From a virus, in the IMG/VR virus record IMGVR_UViG_3300007640_000076, positions 1 to 39,813 of that record: a stretch of DNA of 39,813 nt; one strand, written 5' to 3'. The position numbers and the translations under genes are program-made. Below the pieces are notes generated by a model, which searched no databases, was not told the origin of the DNA, and saw only the letters and a program-made list of their open reading frames with translations. Within the stretch, counting starts at the first letter, position 1; every line of letters starts with the position of its first letter. This document shows, one piece after another, positions 8,662-16,835 of the stretch.

Positions 8662-11600
8662 ATGCCAAGATACTTATCGGGAAGAACAAGAAGAACTCCT
8701 CAAAGTCAATTACGAGATGATAGATTTACTTATCTAACACTTGGAGATGCAGAACCAAACCTTGGTGATCCATCGGGAAGTGGTGATATTATTCCTGCTG
8801 GACCGCAGTTTCAAATAATTTCTGTTGAAGGTTTTCCTGGAAAAAGATACTGGATTCCAAGGGGTGGTGGAGTAATTCCTGGTTCAATTAGTGTATTTGA
8901 TGAAACCATACTAGTTGGTGGACCCAATAGCACTACAGATTTAATCATCAAGGGAAATGCTATAGTTGCTGAAGGTTATAGAACCGGGATGACAAATCCT
9001 GGAACAGCAGTAACTATTACTGTATTTGCTCCCGGAAACGAGGGAGAAATTCAGTTTAATTCTTCTAATGATTTTTCAACATCAAGTAAGTTAACATATG
9101 ACGTAGCAGATTCTTTACTTACTGCTGGTGATAGAGTTTATATTGGTGCCGGGGGAACAGTATTTTCTGTTAATGAACAATATTATGTTGGTATTGGAAC
9201 CAATGATCCAACATATACTCTAGATGTCTATGGGAATACCAGGCTCAGAGGAGCAATTATTGATATTGAAGAAGAACCTGGAACTGTAGGTCAAGTTCTT
9301 ACTAGAGGTGATATTGCTGGTGTTCAAGGAGTTTTGTGGGTAGACTCATCTACACTTCCAGCAGCTGCAGGTGGATTCTATAAGTCTGTTCAGTATAGAA
9401 ATTCTGCAGGTGTTGTAGACGGAGCAGATAATTTCGTTTATGATGATGTAGTAGATAGAATTGGTATTGGTAGCACAACTCCAAATAAATTGTTGGATGT
9501 TTTGGGAGAATCTCAATTCAGTGGTGGAGTGACAATAGATAATTTAAAAGTAACTGGAGTAACTACATCCAAAGATCTTAAAGTATCTGGACTAACAACA
9601 TCTAGAGATCTGACAGTATATCATACTTCAACATTAGATAATATTGAAGGCAAATTTGCAGAATTTACTGGAATTGTAACTGCTACTAAATTTAAAGGAA
9701 GTATAGATGTTAATGATTTATATGTAACTGGTATTGCAACATTTTTACAAGATGTTAAAATAACCGGACTTACAACAACAGGAAGACTAGAAGTATATCA
9801 AGATACTCAATTAAAAGATCTATCAGTATCTAACTATGCAGATTTTGATGGTCCTGCCGATTTTACTAGTATATCTGCCACTGGTATAACAACAATTGGC
9901 AATATCAAATTAGACACAAATACTATATCAATTTTAACAGGACAAGGAAATTTAGTAATAGATTCTGAGGGTATAGTAGAAATAAAAGATAAAGTTTTTG
10001 TTCATGATAATAGTGATTCTACCGGTGTCAATGATGGTTCATTATATACTCCTGGTGGCGTAGGAATTGCTAAAAAGTTATTTGTTGGAGATGAAGTTAG
10101 TTTAGCAACGAATTCTGGAATTGTTACAACTGGTGGAGATCTTTATGTTGGTGGCGATTTATATGTAAAGGATGATGTATTTTATGATGAACTGCAAGCA
10201 AGAACCGGTGAATTTAGTGAATTTGTAAAAACAAGAGACTTATTAATTACTGGAATTGCAACTTTTAAACAAAAGGCATATGTAGATGAGAGATTGGGAG
10301 TAGGAACTTCAGAACCTCAACAAGCTATTCATGTAAAAGGTGGCGTAATATTTGATACGATGCCAACCTTCGAAAGAGAGGGTGTGATAGAAATAAACAG
10401 AGAAGATAATGTAAATAGACCTTTCTTCATCAAGACATTCAATTCAAATGTCATAGATGAAAATTACATGAACTTTGATGTTCATAATGCAACTGTTGGT
10501 CAATCTACACCTATACTGTCACTTAAAGGTGATGGTGATGTTGGTATAGGAACAACTGTAGTATCAAAACAGTTGGATTTAAGAAAGTATGGTGATGATG
10601 CTGGAATTAGAGTTGGAGATCTTCATTTTTATGCATTTTCTGATGCAGACGGTAATCAGAAGGGAAGTCCAACTTTTAGAAATCTGAATACTAATAAACA
10701 TACGGTATTAAGAGTAATACCAAATGGAAATGGAAATTCTCAATTTGAATTCTTTACAAATGACTATTATTCAAATCTAAACTCTTGGGATAATTTTAGA
10801 ATTTTTTCAACTGCAGATTATGTAAGACTTGATACTGCATCTGCTACTTCTGGAACTCCAAAGGATATTTCAATTGAAACAGATGTCAGTGCTAATGGAG
10901 GAACTAGAAATAATCCAGATCAGTTATATTTAAAGACTGATGGAAATATTGGCATTTCTTCAAATAGTCCAAGATATAATTTAGATATTAGAGGTAGTCT
11001 TGGTGTAGATGGTGCTCTGTATGATGGTTTTGACAGTAAAGGACTCAATAATCAAGTATTACTATCTACCGGAGACGTAATTAAATGGGGAAATCCAGAT
11101 GATATTACCGTAGGAAATGCGGCAACTGCAGATACGATACTATCAGAAACTGCAGATGATAATAAATATTATTATATTTCTTTCGTTGAAGAAAATAATT
11201 CTCCAGCAGTTGATCCTCCACTGGCATCTTATGAGGATTTATACAGTAGCACATCAATTAAAGTTAATCCAAGAGAAGGTATATTAGTTCAACCAACTGT
11301 TTCTTTAGGATCAAATGCTGGAGATAATCAAAAATTAGCTTCATTTATAGCAGATAATAATAATACATCATACTTAGATGTAATAGAACAGAGAGATAGT
11401 AACGGAAGTAATTGGCAATCTGCTTATACTAGAATTCAGAAGACTATTGATTCCACGAATATGGGATATATCCAGTTCAATGGAACTGGACAGGATTATG
11501 GAATGGAGTTTGGAACTACTAGTGATGAAAAATTTGCAGTATTCAACAGAAATTCTACAGTAGATTTTTACTTTAATGATCTTTTAAGACTTCAAACAGA

Positions 11601-14600
11601 TAGTGCTGGAATTAAACTAACCGGACCTTTAGATGAAGGTAAAATATTAGGACAACAATCAATTGTAATAGAACCAGATGATACACCGGCAGGTGCAGCT
11701 GGAACTGTTACAATAAATGGAGATTTTAAACCAAGTAAAAAATTATTAGATACTGATGGTGATCCAGGTTCTTCAGGTCAGGTTTTAGTTTCTACTGGAA
11801 CTGGAATAAATTGGGCAACTGATGCAAATATTACTGTAAATAGAGCAGATAATGCAAATAAGATAAAGACTCAGAAAAATTCAACTAATGCATATCAGTT
11901 CTTAACATTTGTAAATAGTGATAATGATTCTCCAGGTGCAGATGAGGATTTATATACTGATGGCAGTATTGAATATAACCCAAATTTAAATGTTTTACGA
12001 CTATCTTCACCTAGTGCAACACAATTAGATAGGGGTGCATTATGGTTATCTGGGGCTAGTGGAGCTATTCTTCTAGAAGATGCAACCAAGAGAATTTCTT
12101 TCAATGATGGTGGTGGAGATATAACAATAAGAGCAGGATGTTATTACAATGGTGCTGAAAAATATGCTGTAGATAATCAAGGGGCAACAAAAGTTCAATT
12201 AACATCTGATGGGGGAAATGGAGCATTTACAGTTAGGGTTAGAAATAAAAATATCTCAAATGTAAAAGATAATCCTATTACTTATGATTCTGGTGTTAGT
12301 CTTAATTCTACAACATTTACCAGAACATCAGAGGCAAAAATTGATCTTGGAACTAATAGTCAAAGATGGGGAACAGTTTATGCTGATACTTTTGATGGTT
12401 CTGTAACTGGAACAGCAGATGGTGCAGAAAAATTACTTACTGTTAGAAATCAGTCAAATACTTCTTTCTATTTAACTTTTGTAGACGATAATGCCTCTAC
12501 TGCATCTTTAAATAGTTTTTATACCGATGCTAGTATTAGCTATAACCCAAACGGTAATAAATTAACAGTAACAAATGCGGGAATCACAAATCTAGATGTA
12601 TCTACTAGCCTATCACTTACGGGAACAATTGACACTAATGTTCTTCCAGATGCAAATAATACTTACGATATTGGAGAATCTACTAAAAGATGGAAAACAG
12701 TATATGCAACTACTTTTGATGGTTCGTTCAATGGAACAGCAGATAAGGCAAAAGAAATTGAAACTGCATCCATTAACACAAATGCTTCTTACTTTTTAAC
12801 TTTTGTAGATACAAATAGTAGCACTAGAGCAGCTAGAATCGTATATACTGACGGTGGAATATCATATAATCCTGGCACAAATCTTTTAACCACTAGCAAT
12901 GCAACTATAGGCAATATTCTGAGAGTAAATGGAAATATATTCCTTGGAAGTAATGGTGATGATAATTTAAACTTCAATGCAAAAGCAAATACTACTCTAC
13001 TACCAAGATCAGATAGCATTAATATTGGTGCAGCAGGAAATAGATTTGGAACCATATTTGCAAATACATTTAATGGTTCATTTAGTGGAACAGCATCTCA
13101 AGCAGATTTAATAAAAACAATAACTAAAAATGATAATGCCACATTTTATCCCACATTTGTAGATGATAATAATAATGTAGGAGAATACAATGGATTATTT
13201 ACGGATGGTGATATTTCATTCAATCCAAATGCGGGCAAATTGACAATAAAAGAGGTTCTTGTAAATGCTAATTTAACTGTAAATGGTGGTTCCACACTTG
13301 GAGCAAATTCTAATACTGATATTATAATAAGATCCTCATTTACAGGAAATATAGTTCCAAAAACTACCAATGCAATCGACATAGGAACTGGAACTAAGAA
13401 GTGGAGAACAATATATGCAACTACTTTTGATGGAGCAGTTAGTGGAACTGCAGATAAAGCTGATAAAATACTTGTTTCGGGAGCATCAAATACTGCCGGA
13501 TCAATTTATCAACCTGCCTTACTTAAAAATGGAGTTTCTGGAGATTATGATGATATTCTTGTAGATGGTAGTTTAAATTGGGATGCATCTAAAAATGATT
13601 TATATGCTAGTGGTATTATTGCGTCCGGAAGAGGTAGTGGAGAAACATCATTGGCAACAAATGATGGTGGAGGAAATGCAAATCTTTGCTTTAATCATAC
13701 CAGATTGACTCCAGATAGAAGTGGAAATTCTGCAAGAATAAGTGTTAACGTGGATGCTACATCAAATCCACAAATGTCTTTCTATTTGATTGCTAATGTT
13801 GCAGCTGGAACTGCTATTCCACTTGATAATGCAACGCAAAGATATTTAACTCTAACTCAAGCTGGATTATACCCAGGAAATCAAAATGGGACCATGGATC
13901 TTGGTTCCACAGGTCTTAAATGGGATAAAGTTTATGCAAATACATTTATAGGAACAGTTACCGGAGCCGCACAATCAGCAGATAAACTAACAAATGCAAG
14001 AAATATTGCAATAACTGGAGATTTGGCTTGGAATGTCAATTTTGATGGGTCTGCTAATGTATCTGCAGCAGGAACATTAGCAACTGTCAATTCTACCACT
14101 GGAACATTTGGAAGTTCTACTACAGTTCCTAAAATAACCGTAAATGAAAAGGGACTAGTAACTTCAGTTATTACTGAAACAATTGATCTTAGTGGTCTTG
14201 GAGTTCCCATTGGAACTGTAATATGGTTTGCTGGAATTGCAGCTCCAAGTGGATATCTTGTTTGTAATGGTTCAGTATTCTCTAATGGTGGAATTTATGC
14301 TAATCTATTCTCAGTTATTTCTACAAGATTTAATACTGGGGGAGAATCAGCATCTCAATTTAGACTTCCTAACTTAGAAAGAAGATTTATTGCAGGTAAA
14401 GGTCCTGGTGGAACATATGATGTTGGAGATACTGGTGGATCTGAAAATGTAACACTTACCGTAAATCAGATTCCACAACACGCACACCCCTTAGTAAATA
14501 TTACTAGTGATGCAAATATAACTTCAAATGCAAATTATACTCTAACTGGAGGAGGGCACTCTCATAATTATGCAAGACCAAATACTGCTGGAAATAAACA

Positions 14601-14808
14601 AGGTGATAATAGAGCTTGCTGGAACGCTTTTTTGACCGGCGGATTTACTACTGGAGGCACTGGAGAACACAATCACTCATTGAATCTAACCTCAAATGCA
14701 AACGTGGCAATTAACATTACTGGAAACACTGGCAATGCAGGCAATAGTCAAGCACACCCCAACATTCCACCATATTTAGCTTTACTTCCTTGTATTAAGT
14801 ATGAATAA
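8662..14808 (+). CDS. Giant modular tail fibre with collar domain and His-rich tip
   Basis: 2048 aa. The N-terminus (SGRTRRTPQSQLRDDRFTYL) is followed by repeated VGIGTxxPxxxLDVxG motifs (for example near 178, 270 and 545) and by stem strands. Residues about 1100-1700 are imperfect modules of roughly 100-130 aa, each with a line like RWGTVYADTFDGSVTGTAD and then TFVDDN and SISYNPNxNKLT. Residues about 1848-1935 are a phage tail collar domain (PIGTVIWFAGIAAPSGYLVCNG, FRLPNLERRFIAGKG), followed by a tip with HAH, HSH and HNH pairs and a final PNIPPYLALLPCIKYE. In T4 gp37 paired His residues bind metal along the fibre tip. It is probably a receptor-binding adhesin; the assembly-chaperone-like gene follows. 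Confidence 0.8.
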   Translation: MPRYLSGRTRRTPQSQLRDDRFTYLTLGDAEPNLGDPSGSGDIIPAGPQFQIISVEGFPGKRYWIPRGGGVIPGSISVFDETILVGGPNSTTDLIIKGNAIVAEGYRTGMTNPGTAVTITVFAPGNEGEIQFNSSNDFSTSSKLTYDVADSLLTAGDRVYIGAGGTVFSVNEQYYVGIGTNDPTYTLDVYGNTRLRGAIIDIEEEPGTVGQVLTRGDIAGVQGVLWVDSSTLPAAAGGFYKSVQYRNSAGVVDGADNFVYDDVVDRIGIGSTTPNKLLDVLGESQFSGGVTIDNLKVTGVTTSKDLKVSGLTTSRDLTVYHTSTLDNIEGKFAEFTGIVTATKFKGSIDVNDLYVTGIATFLQDVKITGLTTTGRLEVYQDTQLKDLSVSNYADFDGPADFTSISATGITTIGNIKLDTNTISILTGQGNLVIDSEGIVEIKDKVFVHDNSDSTGVNDGSLYTPGGVGIAKKLFVGDEVSLATNSGIVTTGGDLYVGGDLYVKDDVFYDELQARTGEFSEFVKTRDLLITGIATFKQKAYVDERLGVGTSEPQQAIHVKGGVIFDTMPTFEREGVIEINREDNVNRPFFIKTFNSNVIDENYMNFDVHNATVGQSTPILSLKGDGDVGIGTTVVSKQLDLRKYGDDAGIRVGDLHFYAFSDADGNQKGSPTFRNLNTNKHTVLRVIPNGNGNSQFEFFTNDYYSNLNSWDNFRIFSTADYVRLDTASATSGTPKDISIETDVSANGGTRNNPDQLYLKTDGNIGISSNSPRYNLDIRGSLGVDGALYDGFDSKGLNNQVLLSTGDVIKWGNPDDITVGNAATADTILSETADDNKYYYISFVEENNSPAVDPPLASYEDLYSSTSIKVNPREGILVQPTVSLGSNAGDNQKLASFIADNNNTSYLDVIEQRDSNGSNWQSAYTRIQKTIDSTNMGYIQFNGTGQDYGMEFGTTSDEKFAVFNRNSTVDFYFNDLLRLQTDSAGIKLTGPLDEGKILGQQSIVIEPDDTPAGAAGTVTINGDFKPSKKLLDTDGDPGSSGQVLVSTGTGINWATDANITVNRADNANKIKTQKNSTNAYQFLTFVNSDNDSPGADEDLYTDGSIEYNPNLNVLRLSSPSATQLDRGALWLSGASGAILLEDATKRISFNDGGGDITIRAGCYYNGAEKYAVDNQGATKVQLTSDGGNGAFTVRVRNKNISNVKDNPITYDSGVSLNSTTFTRTSEAKIDLGTNSQRWGTVYADTFDGSVTGTADGAEKLLTVRNQSNTSFYLTFVDDNASTASLNSFYTDASISYNPNGNKLTVTNAGITNLDVSTSLSLTGTIDTNVLPDANNTYDIGESTKRWKTVYATTFDGSFNGTADKAKEIETASINTNASYFLTFVDTNSSTRAARIVYTDGGISYNPGTNLLTTSNATIGNILRVNGNIFLGSNGDDNLNFNAKANTTLLPRSDSINIGAAGNRFGTIFANTFNGSFSGTASQADLIKTITKNDNATFYPTFVDDNNNVGEYNGLFTDGDISFNPNAGKLTIKEVLVNANLTVNGGSTLGANSNTDIIIRSSFTGNIVPKTTNAIDIGTGTKKWRTIYATTFDGAVSGTADKADKILVSGASNTAGSIYQPALLKNGVSGDYDDILVDGSLNWDASKNDLYASGIIASGRGSGETSLATNDGGGNANLCFNHTRLTPDRSGNSARISVNVDATSNPQMSFYLIANVAAGTAIPLDNATQRYLTLTQAGLYPGNQNGTMDLGSTGLKWDKVYANTFIGTVTGAAQSADKLTNARNIAITGDLAWNVNFDGSANVSAAGTLATVNSTTGTFGSSTTVPKITVNEKGLVTSVITETIDLSGLGVPIGTVIWFAGIAAPSGYLVCNGSVFSNGGIYANLFSVISTRFNTGGESASQFRLPNLERRFIAGKGPGGTYDVGDTGGSENVTLTVNQIPQHAHPLVNITSDANITSNANYTLTGGGHSHNYARPNTAGNKQGDNRACWNAFLTGGFTTGGTGEHNHSLNLTSNANVAINITGNTGNAGNSQAHPNIPPYLALLPCIKYE

Positions 14809-14813
14809 AAGTT

Positions 14814-14821
14814 CATAAATA
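14814..14821 (+). promoter_or_regulatory. Late promoter octamer CATAAATA
   Basis: CATAAATA fits the cyanophage late consensus NATAAATA and lies 23 bp before the ATG at 14845, just after the 2048-aa fibre gene ends. Confidence 0.5.
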
Positions 14822-14844
14822 TGTTCTAGAATAAATTAAAAAAT

Positions 14845-15573
14845 ATGAAAATATACAGATATGATCAGCAATATTATTTCTACCTTGGGGAAGATTATGC
14901 CCAGGCAGACCCTGATGATCCTCAAAATTATATTATGCCCCCAGGATCTACTACATTAGAACCTCCAAAATTTTCTGATGGATGTATTGCAGTATTTAAT
15001 CCATTAGAAGAATATTGGGAAGTTGTTGTAGATAAAAGAGGATGTTATTACTGTATAGATACGAAAAATATCGTAAATAATGACAATCCATGTTGCAATA
15101 TGGATGGATATACAAATTTATGTCCGCATGATCCAATAGATAGTAATCATGAAATTATTTGGGATGGGACTCAATGGGAACAAAAATTAAAAGATGGTAT
15201 TAAATCTCTTGCAGAACTGAGTTTTGAGGAAAAAATTGGAAAAATATTGAATTTGAATACTAATGATTTTGTAGAGAAAATTTCAGATAAATTAAAAGAT
15301 TCTTATAATGGAAGTTTAAATTCTTTATTAAGTAGATTTAATATTTCTAAAGAAACGGTAAAATCTTATCTTGAAGTTAGTGATGGTGACGCTGATATTA
15401 ATGCAGCATTCAATCAGTTCTTTAATATTACTTTTAAAGATGCGATTCTTCAAAATATGATCCGACATGATACTATTGAAGATGTATTGAACAATTTAAC
15501 TCTTGATCCATATGAATTAAGAGATTATTTAAATAGTCTACCAGCAGAAAAGCCAACGTCTCCAGAAAATTGA
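14845..15573 (+). CDS. Tail-fibre assembly (Tfa-like) chaperone, probable
   Basis: 242 aa. Residues about 30-75 read PPGSTTLEPPKFSDGCIAVFNPLEEYWEVVVDKRG, the arrangement at the start of Tfa-type fibre assembly proteins (proline-rich approach, then AVFN....WE.V.D.RG). A second, similar line (EIIWDGTQWEQKL) follows near residue 100. A cysteine-rich patch (CYYC, PCCNMDGYTNLC) lies between them, and the C-terminal half is helical and acidic. Tfa proteins help trimerise the fibre tip, and this gene sits directly behind a giant fibre. The C-terminal half has no match I know. Confidence 0.55.
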   Translation: MKIYRYDQQYYFYLGEDYAQADPDDPQNYIMPPGSTTLEPPKFSDGCIAVFNPLEEYWEVVVDKRGCYYCIDTKNIVNNDNPCCNMDGYTNLCPHDPIDSNHEIIWDGTQWEQKLKDGIKSLAELSFEEKIGKILNLNTNDFVEKISDKLKDSYNGSLNSLLSRFNISKETVKSYLEVSDGDADINAAFNQFFNITFKDAILQNMIRHDTIEDVLNNLTLDPYELRDYLNSLPAEKPTSPEN

Positions 15574-15583
15574 TTTTTTTTGC

Positions 15584-15612
15584 TTGACAACCCAGGTGGC
15601 GCGTGCTACCAT
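15584..15612 (+). promoter_or_regulatory. Sigma70-type promoter, extended -10
   Basis: TTGACA (15584-15589), 17 bp, then TACCAT (15607-15612) with TGC directly before it. The ATG at 15638 is about 20 nt past the expected start of transcription. It is a host-type promoter inside the late virion block. Confidence 0.75.
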
Positions 15613-15637
15613 TACATGGTAATCAATCGGCAACCAA

Positions 15638-15820
15638 ATGACTGAAGAGTATCTGACTCGATGCGTCCTTGATCCTATTAGGAAAAAGGTGTATTTGTAT
15701 TCGAGTGAAGGGTCAGAAAAGGAAGTGTCCTGCGAAACCGTCGATCAGTTCATGAACGTGCTACAATTTGTCCGAGAAACATTGGATGAAAACTCAATTT
15801 CCTATTCAAGTCCACTATGA
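15638..15820 (+). CDS. Small hypothetical protein, 60 aa
   Basis: Beta then helix: TRCVLDPIRKKVYLYSSEGSEKEVSCETVDQFMNVLQFVRETL. It is driven by a clear extended -10 promoter and overlaps the next gene by 4 bp (ATGA), so the two are probably translated together. Small genes of this type are common in cyanomyovirus genomes; no function is known to me. Confidence 0.7.
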   Translation: MTEEYLTRCVLDPIRKKVYLYSSEGSEKEVSCETVDQFMNVLQFVRETLDENSISYSSPL

Positions 15821-16023
15821 TTTTCAAAAAAGTTGATCAAAATTCTTTGATTGAACATCGTGTGAAAACCACACCAGAAAATGTAGAAGAAGCAAACAAG
15901 GCATTATTCTATGCTACAATGAATCTACCCACAGCGGCAAGGCACTGTGGAATGACTCATAAGGAAATGAAAATGACTTTCCTTGAGTATCTCAAGTATC
16001 ATCCACCAACTTACGAGGTCTGA
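15817..16023 (+). CDS. Small hypothetical protein with possible helix-turn-helix, 68 aa
   Basis: The start overlaps the previous stop (ATGA). The C-terminal half, NLPTAARHCGMTHKEMKMTFLEYLKYHPP, has the spacing of a helix-turn-helix (AARHCGMTHKEMKMTF, with Gly at the turn), so DNA binding is possible but unproven. It lies just before the tRNA cluster and its own promoter. Confidence 0.7.
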   Translation: MIFKKVDQNSLIEHRVKTTPENVEEANKALFYATMNLPTAARHCGMTHKEMKMTFLEYLKYHPPTYEV

Positions 16024-16032
16024 TACAATCAC

Positions 16033-16061
16033 TTGACAATCTGAGGTTTATGTCTTATGAT
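16033..16061 (+). promoter_or_regulatory. Sigma70-type promoter of the tRNA cluster
   Basis: TTGACA (16033-16038), 17 bp, TATGAT (16056-16061). The first tRNA begins 17 bp after the -10 box, so transcription should start just ahead of the tRNA. Confidence 0.8.
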
Positions 16062-16078
16062 TGTTGAGTAACTTTTAA

Positions 16079-16153
16079 GGGAATATAGCTTAATGGTTAG
16101 AGCGGCCTGCTTATAACGGGTTAGTCTGGGTTCAACTCCCAGTATTCCTACCA
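16079..16153 (+). tRNA. tRNA-Ile (anticodon UAU), CCA encoded
   Basis: Full cloverleaf: acceptor GGGAATA/TATTCCT with a terminal G1-U72 wobble, D stem GCTT/GAGC, anticodon stem GCCTG/CGGGT around loop CTTATAA, T stem CTGGG/CCCAG with loop TTCAACT, discriminator A and encoded CCA. Anticodon UAU should read AUA directly, unlike the usual bacterial CAU form that needs lysidine modification. Confidence 0.85.
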
Positions 16154-16156
16154 AAT

Positions 16157-16231
16157 GGGACTGTCGCCTATTGGTTAAGGCCCACTGCTTATAACGGTGT
16201 GAAGAGGGTTCAATTCCCTCCAGTCCTACCA
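16157..16231 (+). tRNA. Second tRNA-Ile (anticodon UAU), CCA encoded
   Basis: Acceptor GGGACTG/CAGTCCT (again G1-U72), D stem GCCT/AGGC, anticodon stem CACTG/CGGTG with the same loop CTTATAA, T stem GAGGG/CCCTC with loop TTCAATT, discriminator A, CCA. It lies 3 bp after the first Ile tRNA. The stems differ a good deal while the loop is identical, so it is not a fresh duplicate. Confidence 0.85.
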
Positions 16232-16238
16232 AACAAAT

Positions 16239-16322
16239 GGGAGCGTGGCGGAATCGGTAGACGCACCAGACTTAAAATCTGTTGGGCAATTGCCCGTGAG
16301 AGTTCAAGTCTCTCCGTTCCTA
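16239..16322 (+). tRNA. tRNA-Leu (anticodon UAA)
   Basis: Class II tRNA: acceptor GGGAGCG/CGTTCCT, anticodon stem CAGAC-family arm with loop CTTAAAA (anticodon UAA, reads UUA), a long variable arm (GGGCAATTGCCC) and T stem GAGAG/CTCTC. Discriminator A at 16322; CCA is not encoded (CTT follows). Confidence 0.85.
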
Positions 16323-16376
16323 CTTGGTATTCAGGTTGTAATGCTTTTATTAGCATTCAAAGCATAATACCATCAA

Positions 16377-16460
16377 GCGAGTGTGGCGGAATCGGTAGAC
16401 GCACCAGACTTAAAATCTGTTGGGAGCAATCCCGTGGGAGTTCAAGTCTCCCTACTCGCA
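16377..16460 (+). tRNA. Second tRNA-Leu (anticodon UAA)
   Basis: Acceptor GCGAGTG/TACTCGC, D arm and anticodon arm identical to the first Leu tRNA, variable arm GGGAGCAATCCC, T stem GGGAG/CTCCC. No encoded CCA. The 54-bp gap between the two Leu tRNAs holds a 6-bp hairpin (AATGCT 16340-16345 / AGCATT 16352-16357), possibly an RNA-processing signal. Confidence 0.85.
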
Positions 16461-16554
16461 TTACTAAAATAAATAAGACTAAACAGAAAATGTTATGTCT
16501 TATACCATATGCGCTAAGAATTGTTGGTATGACAATGAAAGGATCATCGTAAAG

Positions 16555-16800
16555 ATGTATTTTTTAAATGATGTTCCTTTTACTTTTGATGAATATCCTG
16601 ATGGACATCTTTATGATAAAGAATTAGTTTTATCTGCCAGTAGTAATAGAAAATATCAAATTGATGATGTTTATAAAGGATCAAACTATTTAATTATGGA
16701 AAGTTGCCATCCATACTTTGATCCCATAGAGATATTGAATCCAGATATTTTGCCTGATGATTTAGCATATTATTATGATGAGGAAGATTTTATGGGATAA
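16555..16800 (+). CDS. Small hypothetical acidic protein, about 81 aa
   Basis: The body reads FLNDVPFTFDEYPDGHLYDKELVLSASSNRKYQIDDVYKGSNYLIMES and ends in an acidic DDLAYYYDEEDFMG. I chose the ATG at 16555 because AAGGA lies 10 nt upstream; the frame is also open to an ATG at 16495 that would add MSYTICAKNCWYDNERIIVK. It follows the tRNA cluster and probably shares its transcript. No family recognised. Confidence 0.6.
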   Translation: MYFLNDVPFTFDEYPDGHLYDKELVLSASSNRKYQIDDVYKGSNYLIMESCHPYFDPIEILNPDILPDDLAYYYDEEDFMG

Positions 16801-16803
16801 ATA
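16796..16803 (+). promoter_or_regulatory. Late promoter octamer GATAAATA
   Basis: GATAAATA, a cyanophage late consensus match overlapping the stop of the preceding gene, 32 bp before the 1903-aa fibre gene. Confidence 0.5.
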
Positions 16804-16835
16804 AATCATAGAAAAAAAGTAGATGTTCTAATACC

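Noticed and set aside
16029-16552. ORFs over the tRNA genes on both strands
   Set aside because: The sequence is fully explained by four tRNA cloverleaves and their promoter.
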